From Triparma columacea (lineage: Eukaryota; Sar; Bolidophyceae; Parmales; Triparmaceae), in contig BRYA01000439.1 in NCBI GenBank assembly GCA_030267965.1, positions 1 through 64,000 on the forward strand: a stretch of 64,000 bases of DNA. The letters are read 5' to 3'. The position numbers and the translations under genes were made by a program. Shown one piece after another: positions 21,415 through 31,177 of this stretch; the stretch's first letter is position 1, and the number at the start of each line of letters is the position of its first letter. Under the pieces are notes generated by a model, which ran no database searches, was not told the DNA's origin, and saw only the letters and a program-made list of their open reading frames with translations.

Positions 21415-22323
21415 ATGTCTGCTGCGCCTATTGCCCCAGTAAAACCGAAGTTTATCTACCTTCCTGTCGTTGGTCGGGGCGAGCAAATCCACCTACTCCT
21501 TGCCGAACACGGCATGGAGGTAGATTTCGTGCTCCCGGCTGGCTTTGGTGGGGAGTATGTTTGGGCTGACCAAGCAGCTCACGGAACCCTTCCTTCCTTC
21601 GAGACCATCGAGGAGGACAAGGTGAGTATGGGATAGCGTGAAGCAAGTGCTCGAACTCAACAACGAATACAACAACGTACACAACAACGTACACAACAAC
21701 AAACACAACAACGAACACAACAACGAACACAACAACGAAATACAATTAATCCCATTCGATCGCCACTTCGCACCTCCCCGCAGATGATCTTGAGCGACTC
21801 CTCTTCCATCATCGCCTACATCCTCGAGAAAACTCCCTCGGGCCCCGCCAACCCCAAGGACATGAAGTCCCGCGTCCTCTCCCGCGACTACTGGTCCTTC
21901 ATCCAGGACTACTACAACCACTTCCTCAGCCCCATGCACGACACCATCATGAACCACGCCGAGGCCCACTGGAGGCAGGGCCGCAACACTGACCCCCGGG
22001 CGTCCCCTACGCACGCCCTCAACAAGGACTACCTGGCGGAGCTTAAGACGTACCACACGCAGAGGATGAACAGGCTGGAGAAGAAGCTCGCTGCCGCCAA
22101 GACTGAGTTCTGCGCTGGGTCGGAGTTCACGTATGCCGACCTTTTCATTTACACCAGTGTCAACACGGTCCTCAAGTGCAAGGGATTCGGGCCCTTCAGG
22201 GAGTCATTCGGGGAGGCAGGACCCTTTGAGGGGTGCCCTACCCTTCTTGCTTTGGTGGAGAAGGTGGGGAAGCGCGAGAAGGTCGCCGCCCTTGCTGGTA
22301 AGTTTGACCAGGCTCCAGTTTAA
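21415..22323 (+). CDS. Glutathione S-transferase-like protein
   Basis: Two exons, 21415-21621 and 21784-22323, phase 0, give 248 residues. The thioredoxin-fold half starts with FIYLPVVGRGEQIHLLLAEHG, the usual GST beta1-alpha1 pattern with a catalytic-type Tyr near residue 15, followed by GTLPSFE with the cis-proline and DSSSIIAYI, equivalent to the glutathione-binding Glu/Asp-Ser motif. The second half is all-alpha, with FTYADLFIYTSVN being the typical GST C-domain N-cap. It is probably cytosolic, conjugating glutathione or acting as an isomerase; the class is closest in feel to sigma/mu types. The intron is made largely of ACAACAACGAACACA-type repeats. Confidence 0.85.
21652..21736. repeat. 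ACAACAACGAACACA-type tandem repeat in GST intron
   Basis: Roughly 12-15-base units built from ACAACAACGAA and ACAACAACGTAC repeat about seven times inside the single intron of the GST gene. It is a simple-sequence expansion with no coding role. Confidence 0.75.
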
Positions 22324-22437
22324 TAAACTTCGTTCATCAGTCTGGCGTTAATTTTGTTTGCACGAAAAAAGGTAGTGGATTTGTTGGTGTTTTGATTTTA
22401 TTTAACTTAGTCCTCGCCCCTTCCCTTACCCTTCCGT

Positions 22438-24048
22438 TTAAGCGCTCTCTACCTGAGCCTCGACATACTCCTTCCCCAAAATGGCCTTCACAGTCTTCCA
22501 CTCCTCCGTCTCTAGTGCCTTATTGTGGTCAAGGGCTCCTCCCTGCTTCTTCCCCTTCTCGTCGTACGCCACGGTCAGGGGGTCCGTTTCCTTGGGGACG
22601 TGGAGGTAGGCCGGCTCGACGACCTCGGTGACGAGCTCCTGGTCGATGAAGCTGATGTTCTTCTTGGCCAAAATTAGAACTCCGTCGGCGGGGGGAGGGA
22701 CGCGGTCGTCCTTGATGGGCTTGCCGTCGACGAGGGTCCCCTTGTACATGACGAGGGAGTCTGAGTTGAAGGCCATGAGGTGCTTGTAGCTGTAGAAACC
22801 GGGGACGGAGTCGAAGCCGGTTTGGACGGGCCAGCGGAAAGCGGGGTAGTCATCGTTTTTGTAGTCGAGACCGTTCTTGACATAGTCGAAACTGTTGAGG
22901 GGGAGGATCGGCCACGCGAAAAGGGTTGGGTTAGTGGTGTTGAGTGAAGCGATTCACAGGAAGGTTACATAGCCACTGTCGACACCCCCTCGTGCATCCG
23001 CAGCGCCCCTCCCCGCCCTCAAGGTTATCGCTGCGCTCCTTTCTCTCCCTCCCGCTCCCCCTTTACCACCCGATTCTCACCTCTTCTGCTGTCCGAACTC
23101 CTCGTCGGGGACAATCTTCCCCCCCTGGGTGTCGTCCCTGGCGGATTTAAAGTAGTCGAACGCCTGCAGGGTAGGCATGATCTCTACCATGGCCTTGGTG
23201 TAGACGTCGTCGTACTCGAGGGTCTTCTTGTCGTCGGTGGAGATGACGTTGCCGTTCTCGTCCTTGACATCGAAAGGGATCCTCGTGTCACCCTGGACAA
23301 AGACGGAGACCGCCTTGGTGTCCTTAAGCACAGAGGAGATGACGGAGGGGTCGGTACAGGAGGAGGGGAGGGTGGCCAGGACGAAACCGGCACGGGCGCA
23401 GGCGAACTGGAGGACGTGGTACTCGGCGGTGTCGGAGGGGAGGATTGAGAGGATGGTGTCCTTGGGGGCCACGCCAATCTCAAGGAGGCCGGAGGCTGAT
23501 GGTGGAGTGGGGGGGTTGGAGGAGTGAAGGAGTTGGGGGTGGGGGTGAGATGGTGGAAAGGGAGCACTTTCTGTAGAGAGCGGAGCCCACTTTCTGTAGA
23601 GAGCCCACTTTCTGCAGAGAGCCCATTCTCTCCCTCTCACCTAATGCGTCGCTGTACTTCTTCATTTCTGATATCGTCCTGTTTGTGGGTGAGAGGGGTA
23701 AGTGTCAGTCTAAAGTAGTGCTCCAAAACGTCTTAATATTCTCCTAAATGTGATCCTAAAGGTACTAATATCCACATATATATATATAGGTCAGTTCGTC
23801 CCTCTCTGATGACTCCCCTAACTTTCGATTTAAAGCATGTATGACATTCAAACACAGACTTACCACTTCATATTAGCCTGTTTATCATATCTAATAGCAT
23901 CACGATGAGGAAGTGTAGAATTAAGGCCATTTAAACTGTCAACGATTGAGGCGAGGCTCCGAGCTTGATTGCCCAAAATTAGCCCTCCATTACTCAACAC
24001 TCTCCTACAGGCTACACCTCTTGATACTCTTGATACTACGGATAACAT
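22438..24048 (-). CDS. Truncated acyl-CoA-synthetase-like (ANL N-domain) protein, probably mitochondrial
   Basis: Four exons on the minus strand: 24048-23864, 23678-23641 (38 bases), 23495-23081 and 22891-22438; phases 2, 1, 2; 363 residues. The N-terminus (MLSVVSRVSRGVACRRVL) is Arg/Ser-rich and looks like a mitochondrial presequence. Residues 45-135 resemble the start of AMP-forming acyl-CoA synthetases: LPHRDAIRYDKQANMKWT, a YSDALASGLLEIGVAPKDT helix, then FACARAGFVLATLPS. The ATP-binding YTSGTTGxPKG motif and everything after it are absent. Instead there is a 200-residue region containing two FDY-type segments (FDYFKSARDD, FDYVKNGLDYKNDD) and a Pro-rich C-terminal part. It therefore cannot be an active adenylating enzyme. 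It may be a structural or regulatory pseudoenzyme. The exon joins all keep frame, so a pseudogene is unlikely. Confidence 0.7.
23574..23629. repeat. Three copies of a 17-20-bp repeat in an intron
   Basis: CACTTTCTGTAGAGAG appears three times with slight changes between exons 2 and 3 of the acyl-CoA-synthetase-like gene. Confidence 0.7.
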
Positions 24049-24365
24049 GTCTCACACAATCAACCCTTCAGTCTTTAAATTAAAGGAGAAAAAGATGGAG
24101 TATGGAAAGGAAGGTCTGCTCTGTCCACTTTTGCGCCCTTTGGTCTGAACCTTTCCGAAACCTTGCTTTACAAAGATCAATCCAGTACACACCCACACAC
24201 CTCATTTAAAACAACACATCACACCACAAAGCGTCCCACGCTCCCGCCCCTTCCACTAAATTCAACCCCCCTCTACACCTTCCCCCCAATCCCTCTCCCC
24301 CACCTCCCAAATAACCTCACCCCCTCCCTCGTTTGAACTTCCTGTCCTCTCAAAAAACACCAAAC
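24049..24365. other. Divergent intergenic region
   Basis: About 317 bases between the starts of the truncated synthetase-like gene and CEP90. The half next to CEP90 is very C-rich and nearly free of G (24180-24340). No gene is seen. Confidence 0.45.
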
Positions 24366-27296
24366 ATGCCATCCACCTCTAAAAAACCCTCCTCCAACGA
24401 GAATTCAAAACTACTCTCCCTCGCTAGTGACATTGGGGTGAGCCGGGTCGCCCTCAGGGGCGAGGACCTGGCTAAACTGAGCTCGGGATCAGGTAAGCAT
24501 GAGAAGAAATCAAAGTAACACACGACCAACGGACTTGTGGGTGTAGGAATGATATCTATCCGGTGATGATCTCCGAATACCCCCCGCTTTACTCCAATAC
24601 AAATGTTCTAACCCAAAAATACAACCCCTCTCTTGGCTCACCACAGAGTCTAATTCTTCCCTCGGGAACTCGTCTGCCAGCAGCGGTGATGACTCTACTC
24701 TCAAAGTCGCCGCGGACCCATCTCCTCGTAAAAAGGGCGGAGACAGAGACGTTCCTGATCTGGACAACTCCAGCAGCCTTGACTCTGACAGTGGGCTGCT
24801 CAATGACAGCGACGACAGCGACACAGTGCACCTCAGCTTGCCGGGGAGCTTCGACGACACGCTCAACTTCGATAATATTGTTTTCGGCATCGAGAGGGGT
24901 GGAGGGGGGGGGGGGGGAGGGATGCACATGGGGATGGGGATGCACATGGGAGGGGGGGGTGTCGGTCCCTCCTCCCAGAAGCTGCTTGACAGGATCCAGG
25001 ACCTCGAGCAGAGCCTTACGAAGCAGAGGCTCAGGCACGAGGAGGAGGTCCGCAGTTTGAAGAACCGGTACGAGGACCAGTCTTCAAGGGTGACTACGGA
25101 GGCGCTGGAGAGGGATAGGGAACTGACACTCATGCAGCAGAGACTGGCGGATAGGAAGGAGAACTTCAGGGAGCTCGCGATATCAGACAGCCTATTTAAG
25201 GAGGTAAGGCGGAACGAGGAGCAAGCGTCAGGAGCGTCAGGATGAGCGATGCGACGACCCCCGCCCCTCCCTAAATCCCAACCCTCTCTTCGCTTCGCTC
25301 TCGTCGCAGCTGGAGAACCTCCCGGAGAGCCAGCTTACGCTGAAGGAGTTCGTGTGCGTCACGGCTCACAGGAGCACGAGGAGGTACAAGGAGGAGCTGG
25401 CTGGTAGCAGGGCCAAAGTAGATGAGATTCAGGAACTGCTCAATAAGACTACGGACGCGAACGAGAAAAGCTTGAGAGAGGCGCAAAGGGCTAGGAAGGT
25501 GGCGGAAGGAAGAGAGGAGGGCCTGAGGATCGATCTGACGACGAGTGAGGACAGGCTAAAAGAGGTGGAGGGGAAGGTGAGAACAGGAGTAGCGAAGCGA
25601 CGACAGTGACGCAATACCAACCTCCTCCGCTCCTTGCGCTCCTCGCAGGTCCGCGACTTCCAGAGGACCGTCGCTGACTTGAGGGAGAAGGGGCGCAAGT
25701 TCGACGAGACTCTACAGAGGGCCAAGACGGCAGAGAAGAAGTACGATGACCTCAGGAAACTGGCGGAGGACCAGGCTTCGGCGCTGAACAATGCGGCAGA
25801 CAACGAGAAGAAGGTCGTGCAGAAGAGCCTAGACAGCGAGGTGAGGTTTCGTTGGCGTTATTTAGGGCACAACGACAATTCTAATCATTAGCTCAACCCT
25901 TCCCGCACCCTTCCCGCAACTCGCTTCTCTCATCGTCACAGCACCAGCTCCAGCTGCTCAGGATGGACAAGACGTTCCTCCAGAAGGAGTTCGAGCTCGC
26001 GACGCAGAGGGCGGACAGGGCCGAGAAGGACAACATGAGGAACGAGGACCTGCTCAGGGAGAGCATGGTGAAGAGAGACGAGCTCCTGATGCAGCTCAAC
26101 GAGGCCAGGCACTCCGGCAAGGGGGCGTACGAGCAGAAGCTCGAGAAGGAGATCGGCAGGCTCCGCGAGGACAGCGCCCGGGAGATGCAAGAAATCAGGA
26201 ACAACAACGACCAGGTCTGGGAGCGGGAGAACAAGATGCTCAAGGAGCAGAAGGCGGACGCGTTCAAGCAGTACGAGATGGTGATGCACGACCTGCAGGA
26301 GCTGAGGAGGACGCACGAGGCGCTGGTGCTGAGGCACGCGAAGATGGGAAGCGAGCAGGAGGCGGGGGTGCTGGAGGTTAGGAACGAACTCAAGATGAAG
26401 GACTTTGAGGTGAGGCAAAGGGAGACGAAGCGGAAGTACGGGAAGGGGGGCGAAGCGGAGACGTGGATTGTTTGCTAACCTCCTGGTGCTGCGCGATCCT
26501 CGCACGCGAACCTCTCTCCTCGCAGATCGCCAAGCTGGCCGCCAGCCTCGAAGAGGTCAGGTTGGTCAAGAAGGAGTCGGACCTCCTGGTGGAGCACCTC
26601 CGGGCATCCCTTGCCGTTCACCAGTCCGAGTTCGCAAACCTGAAGCAGGAGGCCAAGGCTGACAAGGAGATCCTCCTCGACAAGCTCCGGGGGAAGGACG
26701 AGCAGCTCGAGGTCTACCTTCAGGCGGAGATCAACTTTGAGGCCCAGATAGAGGAAGGGGAGGACCCAGGGGCGATAGCGGCGCTGAGCGCTCCGAGGAG
26801 GAGGGTTCAGCACGCTGTCACGCTCGCGAGGAGGTGCGTTGACATCGAGAAGGCCAGGGTTGAGTTGGGCCTGCAGAATGATGTGCTAAGGGAGAGGGTG
26901 GTGGAACTGGAGGGAAGAGTGCAGGACGCGGAGAGGAGGATCGAGACGGTGAAGCAACCAACGAAGTACGTGATGGACAGCATCGCTGAGAAAGACGGGG
27001 TCATAAAGGCGCTCAGGGAGGAAGGGGAGAAGAGCAGGAAAGAACTGGAGGGGGTGAAGGAGGAGCTGAGGGCGGTGCTGGAGAGGAGAGAGGGTCTCGA
27101 GAAGGTGCAAGAAATCGTGAAGGGATTTGCGGGGGGGGGGGGTGACGTCCAGGGAGGATATATGCAGGGGAAATACGTTGTTGAAGAACCAGTGATGCCG
27201 CAGATGCAAGTGGAACAACAGGCGGACCTCAGTATTCACCTGGAGAGAAATACGAGCCCTACCAAGGGGGGATTTCACAAGTCTGGAGGAAACTGA
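24366..27296 (+). CDS. PIBF1: CEP90 / PIBF1 orthologue, centriolar coiled-coil protein
   Basis: Six exons: 24366-24492, 24647-25203, 25310-25576, 25649-25840, 25942-26409, 26526-27296; 793 residues. A Ser-rich disordered N-terminus and a Gly/Met-His insert are followed by continuous coiled coil. The C-terminal third matches PIBF1/CEP90 as I know it: an acidic segment (EINFEAQIEEGEDP), then APRRRVQHAVTLARRCVDIE, followed by a helix ending QPTKYVMDSIAEKDGVIKAL, and the LERREGLEKVQEIV end. In animals and ciliates CEP90 works with MNR/OFD1/FOPNL to build distal appendages and permit ciliogenesis. The gene implies a ciliated life stage. The last 35 residues after a Gly run are lineage-specific. 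Confidence 0.85.
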
Positions 27297-27421
27297 GGGG
27301 TTCGGGCTTGTAGGAGTGTGCATAAAAAGCATAGAGGTGGTAGATGAGAAACTCATGGTTTTGAAGACAGAACACCAACAAAAAAATTGTTTTTGGCTCG
27401 TTTAAGTAGGTCGTTTAGTAT

Positions 27422-27512
27422 GTTATTGACGCTGCATAAACTGTTTTTGACACTGTATAAAGTGTTTTTGACACTGCATAAACTGTCACTGTCTCTGTAT
27501 AAACTGTCGTTG
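27422..27512. repeat. 21-bp tandem repeat between convergent genes
   Basis: Units starting at 27422, 27443, 27464 and 27485, plus a partial one at 27506, follow the pattern GTTTTTGACACTGCATAAACT with a few changes. They lie between the CEP90 stop and the ferredoxin stop, probably in 3' UTR sequence. Confidence 0.85.
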
Positions 27513-27538
27513 ACGCAACAAATAATTCGCAACCTCAC

Positions 27539-28148
27539 TTACTTGAGGGCAAGACCTTTCTCGGCTATGGATTTCAACTTAGGGGCGGCAGGAACTTTAC
27601 CGACGCAGGCCTTGACGCGGGAACCACCGACAGAGACCGTGCAGCTGCCGCAGTCACCTCTGTGGGGCGGGGATGGAGGGTGGGGGGGTGGGGCGGGGAT
27701 GGAGGGTGGGGGGGTGGGTCAGTTTGGTAAAGGTGGTTTGGAGGGGGATGATGTGAATAATCGGTGGTCTGCGGTAGGCTGTACGTATTCCCTGCCATAT
27801 ATTGGGGTACTTTCGTATAAGTCGAGGCTACTTTCGTATAAGTCGAGGCTGAACACGCGTTGTTTGTTGATATGGAACCGCCACCTACTCCCCTCTTGTC
27901 GACATTCTGCATGATTTTCTTGCTACTTACTTCTTACAACTATACTTGGGCTTGTATCCTAATTTACTACATGCTGCGCTCATTTTAGATCCCTCGGCTA
28001 CCATTGCCTCCTTCCCGTTGTAAGTTAATTTCACTTTTCCAAAAGTCCTTGTCGAGGGTCTTTGTTTCAGGGTGATTGTTGGCTGAAAGGAGGATGTTAG
28101 AGACAGTAAGAGGGAAATGACGAGGATGAGCAATGTAAGTGATGCCAT
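27539..28148 (-). CDS. Plastid-targeted 2Fe-2S ferredoxin-like protein
   Basis: Two exons on the minus strand, 28148-27931 and 27659-27539 (GTAAGT donor, CACAG acceptor, phase 2), give 112 residues. The N-terminus is a signal peptide (MASLTLLILVISLLLSLTSS) followed by FQP, resembling the Phe motif at the start of the transit peptide in stramenopile plastid proteins. The mature part has a beta-grasp ferredoxin fold with four Cys at 71, 76, 79 and 91 in SCKKGDCGSC...KAC, that is C-X4-C-X2-C-X11-C. That spacing is like succinate dehydrogenase B or complex I domains rather than the C-X4-C-X2-C-X~29-C of photosynthetic PetF. The protein is short. An electron-transfer or NDH-like subunit role in the plastid is possible. 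Confidence 0.78.
27809..27850. repeat. Perfect 21-bp direct duplication in ferredoxin intron
   Basis: A 21-base unit beginning ACTTTCGTATAAGTCGAG occurs twice head to tail (27809-27829 and 27830-27850). A second G-rich duplication of about 25 bases lies at 27667-27717 in the same intron. Confidence 0.85.
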
Positions 28149-28216
28149 TATTAGCTTTTAAAAGTGATTTTCGTAGAATTTGGGAAATAGTCTGGGCAGA
28201 AAGAAAGCTTTGTCAG

Positions 28217-28894
28217 ATGTCAGTGTTTTTGTTGGGAGTGAAACGCCTTGAGAGAGACATGACTCTCATTTGTACGTTTCACATGCTCATATTCCTGTCA
28301 GCCAACATCGATATGATATCAGGCTTTATGTCTATCCCCGCCTTTGGCCGTGTGACGTGCCTCAACGCTTGCATTCCTCCTTTCGCTTTCTTTGGGTATT
28401 TCAAGGGTGGAAAGAACGACAAGCTTGAGCTCACAGAGTCACAAAAGGAGCTCAGGAACAAAATCCAGCTCGCTAAGTGCTCCGACGGCTGGAAGTGTGA
28501 CGAAGATGGCTGCTTCTTTGTCATTGAGGAGACTGAGGAAGGTGGAGTTGCACTGAAACCTGCAACTGAGGGGAATTTGAAGCACGGGACAACGTACGGA
28601 CACGGGGAGAAAATCGAGATGGATGATGGAGGGTTGTGCAGTGTTGAGGGCGAGGTTGGTTATGACGAGGGCAAGGTGTACGATGTCGTGGTGGGAGAGA
28701 AGCTCAGCGACCTCTTCACGCTCGAGGAGTGCATGATAGTTTACAACGACGAGAACGACCCGGATGACTACGAGCTCGTTTGCAACGGGAAGAATGAGGA
28801 CAGGGAGAAGTGGATGAAGCTGCTGAGAGAGAGTGATCAAGAAGAGGTCAAGAGGTTCTTGAGCGGGGGAGGGATGGCTCAGAGCCCGAACTGA
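28217..28894 (+). CDS. Unrecognised protein with hydrophobic N-terminus
   Basis: Single exon. The chosen ATG at 28217 gives 225 residues. Other in-frame ATGs at 28142, 28259 and 28331 are possible, and the first would overlap the divergent ferredoxin start. The N-terminal 60 residues are hydrophobic (LICTFHMLIFLS, then CIPPFAFFGYF) and could be a signal anchor or plastid-type leader. The rest is soluble and acidic, with several Cys (CSDGWKCDEDGC) and ends in a Lys/Glu helix. I recognise no family. The C-terminal half keeps a clear codon pattern, so a real gene is likely. Confidence 0.6.
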   Translation: MSVFLLGVKRLERDMTLICTFHMLIFLSANIDMISGFMSIPAFGRVTCLNACIPPFAFFGYFKGGKNDKLELTESQKELRNKIQLAKCSDGWKCDEDGCFFVIEETEEGGVALKPATEGNLKHGTTYGHGEKIEMDDGGLCSVEGEVGYDEGKVYDVVVGEKLSDLFTLEECMIVYNDENDPDDYELVCNGKNEDREKWMKLLRESDQEEVKRFLSGGGMAQSPN

Positions 28895-29373
28895 CGGAGG
28901 GGTGGGAGGCGAGGGGTGGGAAGACAGAGGTGGTGGCTGGGGGTGGGGTGGAGGGGGGGGGTAGGGGTGCTGACAGTGCCGGTGACTATACATGTACTGC
29001 ATTTGACATTACGAGACGTTGTTGCGCGCGTGAGGCCAGGTTTACTATAAGTGATCAATAAGATCGTTGACGACGCGAACCCTATTTTAATCAACGTAAT
29101 CACTGTTGCGTCTTGCTTGTTTGGCGCGTTACCGTAACAATTTTGACACTCATATTTTGCTTGAGTGCTTGAGTCATTGAGGAATCAAGTGAGACAACCC
29201 TGAATTTCATCTCAAAAAGAATTAAAATTCAACCAGCACACCATCCCTTGAAATCGTGCCGTCTTAGCCGTGACCTCCTCCTGTACTGTACTCCCCTTAC
29301 GACCCTCAATCGTCGCCCCCGCCTCTCCCTTCCTCCCTTCTTGGGCTTAACCGAATAGGGGCCCAAGTGAAAC
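28895..29373. other. Intergenic stretch
   Basis: About 480 bases from the stop of the preceding gene to the kinase start. It opens with a G-rich tract (28900-28965) and continues with mixed, AT-richer sequence. No gene or RNA is recognised. The upstream part is probably 3' UTR and the rest promoter for the kinase. Confidence 0.5.
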
Positions 29374-31057
29374 ATGTCAGAATCAGCGGATGGCTGCAAA
29401 GGATTGAGCAATGTGACATTCGCGGTGCTCAGCTCTGTCATAAGCTTGGCGATCGCGGGGGTGGGGTACATATTGGTGGGGATAAACGATAAATTGGTCA
29501 AGATTATGTCTGACCCGAGAAATAAAATAACCAGGCAGGAGGTGAGGGGGGAGTGGAGAGGGAAGGGGGGGAAGGGGGGGGCTGGGTTAGTGAGATGGTG
29601 CTACTTGTAGGGTAGGACCGTGCTGTTCACTACACAGGATTGTGCTCTACTCTTGATGCTCTCATGCTACCCCTGAGAGCGCTTGGCCTTGATCACGTGA
29701 CCTCATCTCACCTCCATTCCCACCTTCAGGCCGACCCCGTGAGCATAATGAGAGAGATTGGGGCTGCCCGCCCTGAGCAGGAGGTGAGAATATACAAGAA
29801 GTGAACGATCATCAAAAGGAGCGAAGCGACGATTTCAATGCACTGCAGAACTAACCTCCAACTCGTCGCTTTGCTCCTCACTCCTGACGCTCCCCGCAGT
29901 TTGGGTCCCGTGATTTGAGCGACCTAAAGGAGCGCGCGTTCAGCGCCAAGCCCGCCAGGAGGCTCAGCCTGAGCTTCAGCTTCAGGGAGCCAAAGAAGGA
30001 CACGAAGGAGTACGAGTGGGAGATCAAGTGGAAGGAGATTAGGCTGGAAGAGAAGGTTGGCGAGGGAAGGTGAGGATGCATATATCACTTTCTCTAAAAC
30101 CGACCGAACCGTAGCTCACTTCCCTCATCCCCCCCCCCCCTCCCGCAGCTTCGGGGAGGTATTCAAGGCGAACTGGTTGGGGACTACGGTCGCTGTAAAG
30201 ACCATGCATAATTCTGACAGTAATGCTTTGAAGATGGACAAATTCCTCGGGGAGATTGCCCTCACCTCTACCCTGCACCACCCTAACATTGTGCTCTTCT
30301 ACGGGGCCTGCGTTGAGATCCCCAACGTCTGTCTGGTGATGGAGTACCTCACCACGAACCTGTACGACCTACTCCACACCCGAAGCCAGCACCAGATACA
30401 TTTCTTCATTCTCCACAGGTTTGCTTGCGACGTGGCCAGGGGGATGAAGTACCTACACAGGAGGTGAGAATGGTCAAAACTGAAGATGGAAATGCGGAAA
30501 TGACGTTTCCTCTACTCTACTAATGCAACCGTTTCCGGTGACTTTTTTCGCTCCTCCCCCCCAGAGCCAAGATCATCCAGAGGGACCTCAAGTCAAGAAA
30601 CGTTATGGTTGATAACAACTTCAACGCGAAGATGTGCGACTTTGGCCTCAGCAGATACATCAAGACCGACAAGACAATGACCTTCTGCGGGACCCCCTAC
30701 TGGACGGCCCCGGAGATCATCAGGCAGGAGCCCTACACCGAAAAGGCTGACGTATACAGCTACGGGATTGTGCTCTGGGAGCTAATCACCGCGCAGGAAC
30801 CCTACAGCGGAATGGAGAGCATGGAGGTGGCCTACGCCGCAGCAGAAAGGGGGCTGAGGCCTAGCATTCCCAGTGTTTGCCCCGAGGGTTACTCAGAGCT
30901 CATGCAGAGGTGCTGGAGCGACGAGCCGGACGAGAGGCCAGACTTCACCGAAGTCATGGTCATATTGTTTGAAATTAAGCGGTCTTTTGAGAACCTCATG
31001 ACCCCCGCTATGAGAGCGTCGACTCGTAGGAAGAGTATCGAAGAGTATAGGGAGTAA
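29374..31057 (+). CDS. Membrane-anchored TKL (Raf/MLK-like) protein kinase
   Basis: Five exons: 29374-29541, 29730-29783, 29900-30069, 30149-30463, 30565-31057; 399 residues. The N-terminus carries one hydrophobic segment (FAVLSSVISLAIAGVGYILVG, about 16-36), then a short cytosolic linker. The kinase domain is complete: glycine loop GEGSFGEV (128-135), VAVK Lys148, alpha-C Glu166, DFG at 261-263, CGTPYWTAPE and APE. It ends with DERPDFTEVM, a TKL hallmark. The catalytic-loop HRD is QRD (241-243), with DLKSRN otherwise intact, so the catalytic Asp is present. Activity is likely but the His-to-Gln change is unusual. It is probably a serine/threonine kinase of the plant/protist MAPKKK-like group; substrate unknown. 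Confidence 0.9.
29817..29878. repeat. Inverted repeat forming a hairpin inside a kinase intron
   Basis: The arms AGGAGCGAAGCGACGA (29817-29832) and TCGTCGCTTTGCTCCT (29863-29878) are reverse complements with one change, which would be a G-U pair in RNA. They lie inside the intron 29784-29899. A similar GCGAAGCGACGA or TCGCTTCGCTC motif occurs in several other introns of this window. Confidence 0.85.
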
Positions 31058-31177
31058 GGAGGGGGACTATCGGATAATGGAGGAGATATTGTAATGTACG
31101 AGACAGTAATTTGTTTTCATTTTGGTTTGCGTTATTATCATATCATGCCCTCCCTTCGGGTATGCAAACCTCCTCCC

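Noticed and set aside
27422..27512. 21-bp repeats considered as a CRISPR-like array
   Set aside because: Units are directly adjacent with no spacers, and the genome is eukaryotic.
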